From CAXMST01 sp963700785 (GTDB lineage Bacteria; Actinomycetota; Thermoleophilia; Solirubrobacterales; 70-9): DNA of 64,000 nucleotides. Below the pieces are notes generated by a model, which searched no databases, was not told the origin of the DNA, and saw only the letters and a program-made list of their open reading frames with translations. How positions within the stretch are numbered: the first letter of the stretch is position 1; each line of letters starts with the position of its first letter. Both the position numbers and the translations under genes were made by a program. Location of the stretch: NCBI GenBank assembly GCA_963700785.1, contig CAVOYZ010000004.1, positions 57,092 through 121,091 of the forward strand, in the 5' to 3' direction. Positions 45,441 through 54,434 of the stretch are shown piece by piece.

Positions 45441-46804
45441 CAGGCGTCCGCCCCGCCCAGCGCCGGCAGGAGCTCGTCCGCGACCAGCTCGAGGCCGACC
45501 GATCGCGAGCCCTTGACGAGCACGACGTCGCCCTCGGTCAGCTCGCGGGCGGCGAGCTCGGCCGCCTCGTGCGCGGTCCCGACCCACTCGTCGGGGGAGT
45601 AGCCGCGGGCCAGCTCACCGACCCCGATAAGGGGGCTGATCCCACGGTCGCGGGCGAGCGCCGCGACCTCCTCGTGGAACTCCGGCGCCCGCGGCCCGAG
45701 CTCGGCCATGCCGCCGAGGATCGCGACCCGCCGCCGCTCGCCCGGATAGGCGGCGAGATGCTCGATCGCGGCCCGCATCGAGATCGGGTTCGCGTTGTAG
45801 CAGTCGTTGAGCAGCACGATGTCCCCTCGAAGGTGGATCTGTTCGCCGCGCAGCCGCGAGAACTCTATCCCGGGCGCGCGCGGGGCCATCTCGGCCGGGT
45901 CGAGATCGAGCGCGACACCGATCGCGATCGCGCAGAGGGCATTGCTCAGGTTGTGCGCCTCGCTGAACGGGAACTCGAAGGTGGCCTCACCGTGCGGAGT
46001 CCCGATCAGCGCCCGGATGCCCCACGGCCCGACCTCAACCGACTCGGCGAAGACGTCGCCGCCGGGGCCGAAGGTGAAGGTGAGCAGCTCGTCGTGAAGG
46101 TGCGGCGAGAGCGCCTCGGCGTCGACGGGAATCACAGCCCGGCCGCCGGCGCCGAGCCCGACCAGGATCTCGGCCTTGGCCGCGGCGATCGCCTCGAGGG
46201 TGCCGAGCAGCTCGAGATGGACCGGGCCGACGTTCGTGATCGCGGCGACGTCAGGCTCGGCGATCTCGCAGAGCTGCTCGATCTGGCCGAGGCCCCGCAT
46301 CGCCATCTCCATGACCAGCACCTCGGTCTCCGGTGGAGCCGAGAGCAGCGCGAGCGGCAGCCCGATCTCGGTGTTGTAGTTCTCGGGGCTCGCGTGCACC
46401 CGCCGCGGCAGCAGCGCGTGGGCGATGTCCTTGACCGAGGTCTTGCCGGTCGAGCCCGTGATGCCGACCAGCGGACAGCCGAGCCGGCGGCGCCAGGCGC
46501 GGGCGAGCTGCTGCAGCGAGCGCACCGGGTCGGGGCTCGAGAGGACCCATGCCCTCCCCTCCCCGTCCGTGGCCAGGTCGGCTGCGTGCACCGGGTCGAC
46601 CAGCGCGCCCCAGGCGCCGGCCGAGAGCGCGTCGCCCGCGAACCGGCCGCCGTCCAGGTGCTCGCCGGCGATCCCGACGAACAGGTCGCCCGAGCCTGCC
46701 TCGCGGGAATCGATGACCGCGCGCTCGCAGAACCCGTCCCGGCCGCGGACGACGATCTCGGCACCGGCCTCGGCCGCCAGTCGCTCGGGGTTGAGCTCGA
46801 TCAC
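45440..46804 (-). CDS. murF: UDP-MurNAc-tripeptide-D-Ala-D-Ala ligase
   Basis: 454 residues: DSREAGSGDLFVGIAGEHLDGGRF, ATP loop ITGSTGKTSVKDIAHALL, NYNTEIGLPLALL, ITNVGPVHLELLGT and LLNDCYNANPISMRAAIEHL. The ATP loop ends KTS. Coupled to murE (ATGA) and mraY. Confidence 0.95.
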   Translation of the reverse strand: MIELNPERLAAEAGAEIVVRGRDGFCERAVIDSREAGSGDLFVGIAGEHLDGGRFAGDALSAGAWGALVDPVHAADLATDGEGRAWVLSSPDPVRSLQQLARAWRRRLGCPLVGITGSTGKTSVKDIAHALLPRRVHASPENYNTEIGLPLALLSAPPETEVLVMEMAMRGLGQIEQLCEIAEPDVAAITNVGPVHLELLGTLEAIAAAKAEILVGLGAGGRAVIPVDAEALSPHLHDELLTFTFGPGGDVFAESVEVGPWGIRALIGTPHGEATFEFPFSEAHNLSNALCAIAIGVALDLDPAEMAPRAPGIEFSRLRGEQIHLRGDIVLLNDCYNANPISMRAAIEHLAAYPGERRRVAILGGMAELGPRAPEFHEEVAALARDRGISPLIGVGELARGYSPDEWVGTAHEAAELAARELTEGDVVLVKGSRSVGLELVADELLPALGGADA

Positions 46805-48285
46805 GCGGTCGCCCCGATCTCTCGTAGCCGCTCACGGGCGACCTCGCGGTCATCGAAGGGGATCTTGCGGCCGGCCTCGAACTCCTGGCCCTGCTCGTGC
46901 CCCTTGCCTGCGATCACAACCAGATCGCCGGGCGCCGCCTCCGCGAGCGCCAGACCGATCGCCGCCCGCCGGTCCTCCTCGACGACGACGCCCTCGCGGT
47001 CGTCGATGCCGCCGAGGATCTCCTCGATGATTGCCGCCGGCTCCTCTGAGCGGGGGTTGTCGGAGGTGATCACCGCGAGATCGGACCCGCTGGCGCCGGC
47101 GCGACCCATCAGCGGGCGCTTGGCGCGGTCGCGATCGCCGCCGCAGCCGAGCACGCTGATCAGGCGCCCCTCGGTCAGCTTCCGGGCCGCATCGAGCACG
47201 TTCTCCAGCGAGTCGGGGGTGTGCGCGTAGTCGACCAGGACCAGAAACGGCTGCCCCTCGCGGATCGGCTCCATCCTCCCCGGCACCGGCTCGGCTTCGC
47301 GGAGCGCGGCCGCGGCATCGGCGAGGCCGATGCCGAGCCCGTGCGTGAGCGCCAGGGCGGCGAGCGCGTTCTCGACGTTGAAGTGGCCCGGCAGCGGCAG
47401 CTCGACCGGCACCCGGCCCCCCGGCCCGTCGAGCGTGAAGCGGGAGCCGGCGGCGTCGAAATCGACGTCGAGCGCACGGAGCTCAGCCTCCGCCCCGCCC
47501 GGCGAGAAGGTGATCAGACGGGTATCGACCTCGGCGAGCTCCGCCGCGAGCCGCGCTCCGTAGGGATCGTCGACGTTGACGGCCGCCGCCCGCGGCGGCC
47601 CGCGACGCCCCTCGGCCCCGGTGAACAGCAGGCGCTTCGCCGCGTAGTAGTCGGCCATGTCGGCGTGGAAGTCGAGGTGGTCCTGGGTCAGGTTCGTGAA
47701 CGCGGCGGCGGCAACCTCGACGCAGTCGGCGCGCCCGAGGACCAGGGCGTGCGAGGAGATCTCCATCGAGCAGGCGCGGTCTCCGGCCGCGACCATCGCG
47801 GCGAAGATCCGCTGCAGCTCGATCGCCTCCGGCGTCGTCCGCACCGCCTCCACCTCGGCGCCGCCGACGACCTGCTTGACGGTTCCCAGCAACCCGCAGC
47901 TGCGACCCAGGCCCTCGAGGATCGCGCGGACCAGGAAGGCCGTCGTCGTCTTGCCGTTGGTGCCGGTGACGGCGACGAGCTCGAGCCGGCGCGTCGGCTC
48001 GCCGAAGAAGCGGGCCGCGAGCGGCGCCATCGCGTCGCGCGCGCTCCCGACCAGAACCTCCGGCAGGCCGAGGTCGAGCGGCCGTTCGACGACCAGCGCG
48101 GCGGCGCCGGCCTCGAGCGCGGCCGGGGCGAACTCGTGCCCGTCGGTGGACATCCCCTTGACGCAGAAGAACAGCGTCCCCGGCCCGACCCTGCGGCTGT
48201 CGAAGGCGAGGTCGGTGACCTCGGTTCCCGGATCGCCCTCGATTGCGCGAACGGCGCTCCCCTCGCACAGTTGGGCCAGGTTCAT
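46801..48285 (-). CDS. murE: UDP-MurNAc-L-Ala-D-Glu:meso-diaminopimelate ligase
   Basis: 494 residues: DSRRVGPGTLFFCVKGMSTDGHEF, ATP loop VTGTNGKTTTAFLVRAIL, RTTPEAIELQRIF, FTNLTQDHLDFH, and the substrate-selecting DNPRSEEP motif, which in this family indicates meso-diaminopimelate rather than lysine, so the wall is of the A1-gamma-like DAP type or a derivative. Own promoter just upstream. Confidence 0.95.
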   Translation of the reverse strand: MNLAQLCEGSAVRAIEGDPGTEVTDLAFDSRRVGPGTLFFCVKGMSTDGHEFAPAALEAGAAALVVERPLDLGLPEVLVGSARDAMAPLAARFFGEPTRRLELVAVTGTNGKTTTAFLVRAILEGLGRSCGLLGTVKQVVGGAEVEAVRTTPEAIELQRIFAAMVAAGDRACSMEISSHALVLGRADCVEVAAAAFTNLTQDHLDFHADMADYYAAKRLLFTGAEGRRGPPRAAAVNVDDPYGARLAAELAEVDTRLITFSPGGAEAELRALDVDFDAAGSRFTLDGPGGRVPVELPLPGHFNVENALAALALTHGLGIGLADAAAALREAEPVPGRMEPIREGQPFLVLVDYAHTPDSLENVLDAARKLTEGRLISVLGCGGDRDRAKRPLMGRAGASGSDLAVITSDNPRSEEPAAIIEEILGGIDDREGVVVEEDRRAAIGLALAEAAPGDLVVIAGKGHEQGQEFEAGRKIPFDDREVARERLREIGATA

Positions 48286-48292
48286 CGCGGCG

Positions 48293-48298
48293 ATTCTA
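48293..48298 (-). promoter_or_regulatory. -10 element for murE (leaderless)
   Basis: TAGAAT on the - strand, 7 bases before the murE ATG, in the 59-base gap after ftsI. It gives an internal promoter in the dcw cluster. Confidence 0.5.
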
Positions 48299-48344
48299 GA
48301 TAGCCCCCCGGAGACGGCGCCGGCGCCGGGGCGGAAAGCCGGGC

Positions 48345-50009
48345 TCAGTCCGGCTGGACGCCGAGATACGGGAGCGCGAAGCTGGCGATCTCGCCGAAGG
48401 CGGGTGCCGCGACATCGCCACCGTAGTAGGTGCCTCCCTTCGGGTTGTCGACGATCACCGCCATCAGGAACTCCGGGTTGTCGACCGGAGCGAAGCCGAC
48501 GAACGAGGCGACGAACTCGGTCTTCGAGTACTCGCCGTCGACGACCTTCTCGGCGGTTCCGGTCTTGCCGGCCAGCTGGTAGCCCGGGATCTCGACCGAC
48601 GCGGTGCCGCCCGGCTCGAGCACGCCCTGAAACATCTGTCGCAGCTGCAGCGCGGTGCGCCGGCGGATGATCCGCTTGCCGGGGTCGTCGGGCACCCGCT
48701 CGCCGTCGACCGCCTCGACCAGATGCGGGGTCAGCAGGGTGCCGCCGTTGGCGATCGCGGCGTAGCCGGCCATCATCTGCAACGGGGTGACCGAGAGCCC
48801 CTGCCCGAGCGGCAGGTTGCCCATCGTCGAGCCCGAGTAGTCGTCGACGGTGGGAACGATCCCCCGCTCCTCGCCTGGGAAGTCGATGCCGGTCGGCTTC
48901 CCGAACCCGAAGCGGGAAATCCAGCGGTCGAAGCGCCCGCCGTAGGCGCCGCCGTTGAGCTCGAGGCCGATCGTCACCGCGCCGACGTTCGAGGAGACCT
49001 TGAGGATCTCGGCCACCGACATCGTCAGGGTCCCCCGGGGATGCGACTCCTCGATCTCGCGGTCGGCGACCTGGATCGTCGGCGGCAGGGTGAACTGGGT
49101 GTCGGGATCAACGACGCCGTCCTCGAGCGCGCCGGCAACCGTGAACGCCTTGAAGGTCGAGCCCGGCTCATAGGTGAACCCGGTCGCCATGTTCGAGAGG
49201 TCCTCGGGCGACGCCTCGGCGAGGTTGGTCGGATCGACCGGCGGCCAGCTCGCCATCGCCAGGATCTGCCCGCTGTCGGGGTCCATCGCGATCGCCGTCG
49301 CTCCGTCGGGGCTGTTCGCCTCGCCGACCTCGGCCAGCACCTTCTCGGCCTTGGCCTGGATGCTGGCGTCGATCGTCAGGGTCACGTCTCTGCCGGCGAC
49401 CGCGCCCTCGACCGTATCGCGGCTGATCTCCTTGCCGAGCGCATCCCGGGTCACATTCAGCTCGCCGTCGCTGGCGCCGAGGACATCCTCCTCGGCGGCC
49501 TCGATCCCAAACAGGCCGTCGTCCTCGGTCCCGACCGCACCGATCAGCCGCGCTGCGATCTCGCCCTGCGGGTAGAGGCGGCGGGAGTCCGGGAGCAGCC
49601 CGATTCCGGGCAGCTCGCGGGCCCGGATCTGTTCGGCCTCGGCGAGCGAGATCTTGCGCTTGACGTATTCGAACCCGGAGTCGGATACCAGCGACTCGAG
49701 CAGCTGCTGTGGATCGTCGCCGAGGATCTTGGCCAGCCGCTCCGCCGTCCGCGGTGGGTTCTCGACCTGATACGGCGTCGCGAAGACGGTTGCCGCGTCC
49801 TCGGACACGGCGAGCTCGTCGCCGCGCCGATCGAGGATGCTGCCGCGGATGCCCGGGACCGTCACCGCCGCGGTCTGCTGCAGCGTCGCGTTGGCGCTGA
49901 GCTCGCCGCCCTTGACCGCCTGCAGCCATGCGGCCCGGACCATGACGCCGCAGAACGCGATCGCGAACAGGGCGAACAGCAGGCCGACGCGCCTCTCGAT
50001 CAGCTTCAC
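48345..50009 (-). CDS. ftsI: Septal class B penicillin-binding protein FtsI (PBP3)
   Basis: 554 residues: short cytosolic tail, one helix (VGLLFALFAIAFCGVMVRAAWLQ), a PBP dimerisation domain (RGSILDRRGDELAVS) and the transpeptidase domain with SxxK in EPGSTFKAFTV, SxN in LKVSSNVGAV and KTG in LAGKTGTAEK. Crosslinks septal wall with FtsW. Ends at VQPD without the PASTA repeats seen in some actinobacterial homologues. Confidence 0.94.
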   Translation of the reverse strand: MKLIERRVGLLFALFAIAFCGVMVRAAWLQAVKGGELSANATLQQTAAVTVPGIRGSILDRRGDELAVSEDAATVFATPYQVENPPRTAERLAKILGDDPQQLLESLVSDSGFEYVKRKISLAEAEQIRARELPGIGLLPDSRRLYPQGEIAARLIGAVGTEDDGLFGIEAAEEDVLGASDGELNVTRDALGKEISRDTVEGAVAGRDVTLTIDASIQAKAEKVLAEVGEANSPDGATAIAMDPDSGQILAMASWPPVDPTNLAEASPEDLSNMATGFTYEPGSTFKAFTVAGALEDGVVDPDTQFTLPPTIQVADREIEESHPRGTLTMSVAEILKVSSNVGAVTIGLELNGGAYGGRFDRWISRFGFGKPTGIDFPGEERGIVPTVDDYSGSTMGNLPLGQGLSVTPLQMMAGYAAIANGGTLLTPHLVEAVDGERVPDDPGKRIIRRRTALQLRQMFQGVLEPGGTASVEIPGYQLAGKTGTAEKVVDGEYSKTEFVASFVGFAPVDNPEFLMAVIVDNPKGGTYYGGDVAAPAFGEIASFALPYLGVQPD

Positions 50010-50043
50010 GGCGCGCCCACCTCGAGCTCTCTCCCCTGGGGCC

Positions 50044-50832
50044 CTACGGGGTGACGCCGCCGTCGGCGGTCGCTGTCGGGGTTGTCACCGGGTCGGCGGC
50101 AGGAGCTGGCGCCGCCGCCGGATCGATGGGCGCCGATGGCTCGGGGGCTGCCGCGGGCGCCGCGGCGGCGGGGTCGGCGGTGGCCGGGGCGACGGGGGCC
50201 GCTGGGGTGACCGCCTCGACGAAGGCGGGCGCGACCGCGTCGAGAATCGAGATCTGCCCGGCGCCGAGTCGCGTCGCCGCCGCCTCAGCGTTCCCGGACC
50301 GGACCTTGAGGTAGCGAATCCCGTCCGGCGCCGGCGTCGCGAGCCCGAGGCTCGCTGCGACGGCCTGGACGCGATCGTCGGCGGTCAGCTTCGCGATCTT
50401 CGCCTCGAGCACGGTGTTGCCGCGCTCCAGCTCGTCGATCTTGGTCGCGGTGCCGCTGGTCGAGGCGCTCATGCTCAGCCCCCAGACGTTGAGCGCGACG
50501 ATCCCGCCGAGCAGGGCGGCGAGCACGCCGATCCACAGCCGGCCGCGGGTCATGCCGACCACGACTCCGGAGTTGGCGATCCCGCCGACCGCGCCGGCGG
50601 CGCCGCCGACCGCGTGCACCGGGATCATCGCGATGCCGCCGGGTGGAGTGATCCGCGAACGACGGCTGCTCGCGCGGCTCGCTCGCGCGGCGCCGGCGCG
50701 GCGAGCGGTCGAGGCCGTCCGGCGCTTGGGGGCAGCCCGCGGGGCGACCCGGGGGGCCGCATCGCGAGCGCGTCCCGCGGGACGCGGGGCCCGGGTGGCC
50801 GGCCGGCGGCGGGCGGTTGCCGAGGCTGCCAT
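50044..50832 (-). CDS. FtsL-like bitopic division protein with long tails
   Basis: 262 residues. The first about 65 are Arg/Ala-rich, likely cytosolic and disordered; one helix (LWIGVLAALLGGIVALNVWGL) follows at about residues 97-120; then a short coiled coil (KIDELERGNTVLEAKIAKL) and PAPDGIRYLKVR, the FtsL pattern. The C-terminal 75 residues are Ala/Pro-rich. Position between rsmH and ftsI supports FtsL; sequence conservation in this family is low. Confidence 0.75.
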   Translation of the reverse strand: MAASATARRRPATRAPRPAGRARDAAPRVAPRAAPKRRTASTARRAGAARASRASSRRSRITPPGGIAMIPVHAVGGAAGAVGGIANSGVVVGMTRGRLWIGVLAALLGGIVALNVWGLSMSASTSGTATKIDELERGNTVLEAKIAKLTADDRVQAVAASLGLATPAPDGIRYLKVRSGNAEAAATRLGAGQISILDAVAPAFVEAVTPAAPVAPATADPAAAAPAAAPEPSAPIDPAAAPAPAADPVTTPTATADGGVTP

Positions 50833-51816
50833 CAGAGCCCTCCCTCGGCCCGCGGCCCCGCGGCCGGTCCGGGATCGAGCTTGCGGGCGACCCGCAGGTG
50901 CGCCGAGCTCGAGCGGGGGTTGTCGGCGATCTCGCCGGCGGAGGGCGCGACGCCTCCCCGGGTCAGCAGCTCCGCCTGCGGCTCGCGACCGCAGCGACAG
51001 ACCGGGAACTCGGGCGGGCAGACGCAGCCCCGGGCAAGCTCGACGATGAAGCGCTTGACCCGGCGGTCCTCGTGCGAGTGGAACGAGATCGCGGCCAGGC
51101 GTCCGCCGGGCGCGATCAGGCTCCAGGCCGCCGGGAGCGCGGCGTCGAGCGCGTCGAGCTCGTCGTTGACCGCGATTCGAATCGCCTGGAAGGTGCGCTT
51201 GGCGGGGTTGCCACGGCCGAAGCGCGCGGCCGGCGGCAGCCCGGCGCGAACCGCCTCGACGAGGTCCGAGGTCCGCTCCAGCGGCCGCCGCGCGACGATC
51301 TCGCGGGCGATCGCCCGCGCCCGCCGCTCGTCACCGTAGTTGCGGATGATCTCGGCCAGACGGCGCTCGGGCCAGTCGTTGACGACCGTTGCCGCATCGA
51401 GCTCCGACCGCGGGTCCATGCGCATGTCGAGCGGCGCGTCGAAGGAGTACGAGAAGCCGCGCTCCCAGGCGTCGATCTGCATCGAGGAGACGCCGAAGTC
51501 GAAGTAGACGAGGTCCGCCCGCAGCCCCCTCCTCGATCAAGCCGGTGATCGCCCGGTCGAACCGCTCGCCGACGAATCGCGTCTCGCAGGCGACCTCGGC
51601 CGCGAACTCCGCGTAGCGCTCGGCCGCCGCCGGATCGCGATCGATGCAGATCAGCGTCCCCTCGGGGCCGATTCGCTCGGCGAACAGGCGGGCGTGGCCG
51701 CCGGCGCCGAAGGTCGCATCGACGACGGTGTCCCCGGGGCCCGGCTCGGTGAACCGGATCAGCTCGGCGGCGAGGACTGGGACGTGCTCGGTGGGCATAT
51801 AGGTCAGTGTCCCCAT
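50832..51816 (-). CDS. rsmH: 16S rRNA (cytosine-1402-N4) methyltransferase RsmH (one-base frameshift)
   Basis: SAM enzyme modifying C1402 in the ribosomal P site. N-terminal part: EHVPVLAAELIRF, VDATFGAGGHARLFAERIG, CIDRDPAAAERY; after LIEEG it moves to LRADLVYFDFGVSSMQIDAWERGFSY, and ends with RTFQAIRIAVNDELDALDAAL and ISFHSHEDRRVKRF. The extra base is in the CCCCC run 51525-51529; corrected length 327 residues. Two Met starts (51816 and 51798) are possible; the first follows the mraZ stop by one base. Confidence 0.93.
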
Positions 51817-51817
51817 C

Positions 51818-52273
51818 TCAGCTGCCCGCCTCCACCGCGGGGCCCTGCGAGGCGAGGCGCTCGGTCAGCTCGGCCGCCTGGGCCTCGAACTCCTCGCTCT
51901 CCTGCTGCCAGGCGCTGGTGTTCCAGATCTCGAGGTGGTCGCCGACGCCGACCACCAGCGACGGGCCGGCGAGCTCGGCGTGCTTGATCAGGTGCTTCGG
52001 CAGGCGGACCCGCCCGGCCGAGTCGAGCTCGGTCTGCTCGGAGGTGCCGAACACCCGCCGGCGGATCCGGCGGCCGTCGGCGCCCATCGGGCTCAACGGG
52101 TTGACCCAGGCGGACTCCATCGCCTCGGCGGCCGCGGCCGGCCAGACCTCGACGCAGGTCTCGACGCCCTCCATGACGACGAGCCCGGCGGCGAGCGCCG
52201 CCCGATGGGCCGCCGGGACCGTGATCCGGTCCTTGGCATCGATGTTGTGCTCGTGTTGTCCGCGAAACGCCAT
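51818..52273 (-). CDS. mraZ: Transcriptional regulator MraZ
   Basis: 151 residues with two SpoVT/AbrB-type halves: FRGQHEHNIDAKDRITVPAAHR and SEQTELDSAGRVRLPKHLIKHAEL, both with the D-x-x-x-R motif. MraZ forms a ring and represses its own operon by binding short direct repeats in front of it; such repeats are present at 52381-52410. No SD precedes the ATG. Confidence 0.95.
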   Translation of the reverse strand: MAFRGQHEHNIDAKDRITVPAAHRAALAAGLVVMEGVETCVEVWPAAAAEAMESAWVNPLSPMGADGRRIRRRVFGTSEQTELDSAGRVRLPKHLIKHAELAGPSLVVGVGDHLEIWNTSAWQQESEEFEAQAAELTERLASQGPAVEAGS

Positions 52274-52322
52274 CTAGCAGGTTGGTGGTGGGGGTTTGGC
52301 GAAATCCATCCGAAAGAGGTGC

Positions 52323-52365
52323 GGGCCGAGGTGAAGAGATGGGAGGAATCTCTCCACCCCGGCCC
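52323..52365 (-). promoter_or_regulatory. 18-bp hairpin in the mraZ/dcw leader with a CU-rich loop
   Basis: The sense-strand arms 52365-52348 and 52340-52323 are complementary over 18 pairs; the only two non-Watson-Crick positions are G-U wobbles in the - strand RNA. The 7-base loop reads TCCTCCC, which resembles the anti-Shine-Dalgarno of 16S rRNA. It sits 50 bases before the mraZ ATG and downstream of the MraZ boxes. Possible roles: attenuator, leader stabiliser or protein site. Confidence 0.65.
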
Positions 52366-52380
52366 TGGTGATCACAACTG

Positions 52381-52410
52381 GTGCGCCACAATACCCCACT
52401 TGTCGCCACT
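52381..52410 (-). promoter_or_regulatory. MraZ-binding boxes: three 10-base-phased repeats
   Basis: The sense strand has AGTGGCGACA, AGTGGGGTAT and TGTGGCGCAC in immediate succession (52410 to 52381), three copies of GTGGnG at exactly 10-base spacing. This is the layout of known MraZ boxes. The middle and third copies contain TATTGT, a possible -10, so binding would overlap the promoter. Confidence 0.7.
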
Positions 52411-52489
52411 TCGTGACACAAACCTGAATCGGCACTACACAGATCGCGTCGGACGGAAGTGCTACCCGGGCCCTGATCCGCCCCTGACG

Positions 52490-52503
52490 CGCATTCCAAT
52501 GCG
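52490..52503. repeat. Inverted repeat in the mraZ upstream region
   Basis: CGCATT-CC-AATGCG, a perfect 6-base dyad, about 90 bases upstream of the MraZ boxes. A second dyad, GCAGAA-5-TTCTGC, lies at 52542-52558. Either may be an operator for the divergent genes. The rest of 52274-52649 shows no gene. Confidence 0.35.
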
Positions 52504-52635
52504 GTTTACGGCCAGTCCGCCGAGGCTCCCGGAGCGCCCACGCAGAAGCCCGTTCTGCAACCGCGCTTGCATCCGGGCTGTCGGGTCGGCGGGCGCCGGC
52601 GGCCCCAACGGCGCCGATCCGTGGGGGGTCGTGGG

Positions 52636-52641
52636 TAGATT
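52636..52641 (+). promoter_or_regulatory. -10 element for the membrane protein at 52650 (leaderless)
   Basis: TAGATT, 8 bases before ATG 52650; no SD. Confidence 0.45.
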
Positions 52642-52649
52642 TGACGGCG

Positions 52650-53576
52650 ATGACGGCCGAGGAACCGGAGAGCACGAGCGGTAGCAGCGGACCGCCCGGC
52701 TGGGAGCCCGCGACGACCACCGGCAGCGCCGGCCCCTACGCGCCCGACCTGACCACCCCGCTCGACACCGACGACACCCGCGGCACGCACTTCCGCGGTC
52801 TGATCGGCAGGCCCTGGCTGATCAGCCTCGGGGCGACGCTGGCGATCGCCGCCTTCGTGGTCGGCACGACCCAGGGAGGCGTCGCGGTCGGCGTCGGCGT
52901 CACCGCGCTGGTCGCGGTGGTGGTCGCCGTGATCGTCTTCGTGATCGCCTCCGGGCGGGCCAAGGAGGACTTCTTCGAGGCCTACGCCGGCGCCCGGGGC
53001 CTCAGCCGCCGGCCACGGGGCATGCTGCCGCCGAACACGCCACTGCTGCGCAAGGGCGACAAGCGCTACGCCGAGCAGATCATGAACGGCACCCTGCCCG
53101 GCGGCCTGCCGGGGGCGCTCGCCCTCTACACCTACGAGGAGGAGTCGACCGACAGCGACGGCAACCGCGAGACCGATTCCTACCGGTTCACGGTCGTCAT
53201 GCACGACGTCCCCGCCGCCGCCGTCAAGGCCAGCGACATCTACTGTCAGCGGCGCTCCGGCTTCCGCTGGATGGACTCGGCCGAGGACGTCTTCCGGCGG
53301 ATGCAGCGCCTCGAGCTCGAGAGCGAGGCGCTCGACAAGCGCTTCGAGATCTTCTACGGGCCCGCCGACGACCAGAACTGGCTCAAGCAGCTGTTCGCCC
53401 CGAGCTTCGTCGTCTGGCTCTCCGAGCAGGCCCCCGACAAGATCGCCTTCGAGCTCTCCAGCGGCAGCCTCTGCGTCAACGTCAAGGGCCACCACGACAG
53501 CGCCGAGGAGTTCGACGAGATCTGCGAGGCCGCGTCGGTGATCGCCCGCCGCCTGGCCGACGAGGCCGCCGAGTAG
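52650..53576 (+). CDS. Two-helix membrane protein of unknown function
   Basis: 308 residues. A disordered Ser/Thr/Pro N-terminus of about 50 residues, two adjacent helices (LISLGATLAIAAFVVGT and VAVGVGVTALVAVVVAVIVFVIA, about residues 55-100), then a soluble cytosolic domain of 200 residues with YTYEEESTDSDGNRETDSYRFTV and RMQRLELESEALDKRFEIF. I do not recognise the family by name; the domain looks like that of conserved hypothetical actinobacterial proteins. An in-frame TTG at 52641 is less likely because it overlaps the -10. Confidence 0.7.
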   Translation: MTAEEPESTSGSSGPPGWEPATTTGSAGPYAPDLTTPLDTDDTRGTHFRGLIGRPWLISLGATLAIAAFVVGTTQGGVAVGVGVTALVAVVVAVIVFVIASGRAKEDFFEAYAGARGLSRRPRGMLPPNTPLLRKGDKRYAEQIMNGTLPGGLPGALALYTYEEESTDSDGNRETDSYRFTVVMHDVPAAAVKASDIYCQRRSGFRWMDSAEDVFRRMQRLELESEALDKRFEIFYGPADDQNWLKQLFAPSFVVWLSEQAPDKIAFELSSGSLCVNVKGHHDSAEEFDEICEAASVIARRLADEAAE

Positions 53577-53597
53577 CGGCGGCCGACCGACCCGAGC

Positions 53598-54434
53598 TCA
53601 GAAGCCGACCGTCAGCGCGTCGGCGTGGGCGAGAATCGCCGCGGCGACCAGCAACAGGACCGAGGGCACGAACAGCAGGGCGACGACGAGCTGGATCTTC
53701 GGAGCCGCGCGGGCCGCGTGCTCCTCGACCCCGCGGGCCCGCTCCTGCCTGAGGCCGGCGGCCTGGCGCTGCAGTCCCTCGGCCAGCGGCGAGCCGAGCC
53801 GGCGCGAGCGCTCTAGCAGCACCGCGAGCCCGGCCAGCTCGGGGCCGGACCGGGCCCCCAGGCGGTTCAGGGCCGCCGAGTGGCGGACGCCGCACTCGAG
53901 CTCGGCCACCGTCGCGGCCAGCTCCTCGCGAAGCGGCCCGGAGGCCGCGTCGCGGGCCGCGGTCAGCAGGGCCACCAGGTTGTTGCCGGCTCCGGCAGCG
54001 ACGGCGATCAGCTCGAGCGAGTCGGCGAGCTGCGCGTTGATCCGGGCGCGGCGTCGGCGCGCCCGTCGCTCGATCGCCAGGTCCGGGGCCACAGCGGCCG
54101 CGGTCGGCACGCCGACGATCACCAGCAGGCCGATGCGGCCGGGTGCGGCCGGTGCGGCGAGCAGGGCCGGCGGCAGGGCCAGGGCCGCGCAGGCAACGCG
54201 GGCGAGAACGAGATCCCGCGGCTGGATCCGATCGGCGATGCCCGCCCGTCGCAGCCGGGACAGCGAGCCGCCGGAGTCACCGCCGGGCTCCCCGCCGAGG
54301 CCCGGCAGGCGCGATCTCAGCCGGAGCAGCCGGCGGCGGGCGACGAGCTGCGTCCGCTCGCCGCGATCGGCCCAGAGCTCACGAGCCGCGGCGGCGATCA
54401 GCAGCCCGCAGGCAGCGGCGAGTGCCGCGCTCAC
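53598..54434 (-). CDS. tadC: Tad pilus inner-membrane protein TadC (GspF-like)
   Basis: 278 residues with a type II secretion F domain. N-terminal helix (AALAAACGLLIAAAA), a middle helix pair (ACAALALPPALLAAPAAPG, GLLVIVGVPTAAAVAPDL) and the F domain INAQLADSLELIAVAAGAG followed by LRQERARGVEEHAARAAPKIQLVVALLFVPSVLLLVAAAIL. The GTG start overlaps the tadB stop (GTGA). The open frame extends to 55298 but upstream part is shadow of tadB. Confidence 0.85.
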   Translation of the reverse strand: MSAALAAACGLLIAAAARELWADRGERTQLVARRRLLRLRSRLPGLGGEPGGDSGGSLSRLRRAGIADRIQPRDLVLARVACAALALPPALLAAPAAPGRIGLLVIVGVPTAAAVAPDLAIERRARRRRARINAQLADSLELIAVAAGAGNNLVALLTAARDAASGPLREELAATVAELECGVRHSAALNRLGARSGPELAGLAVLLERSRRLGSPLAEGLQRQAAGLRQERARGVEEHAARAAPKIQLVVALLFVPSVLLLVAAAILAHADALTVGF

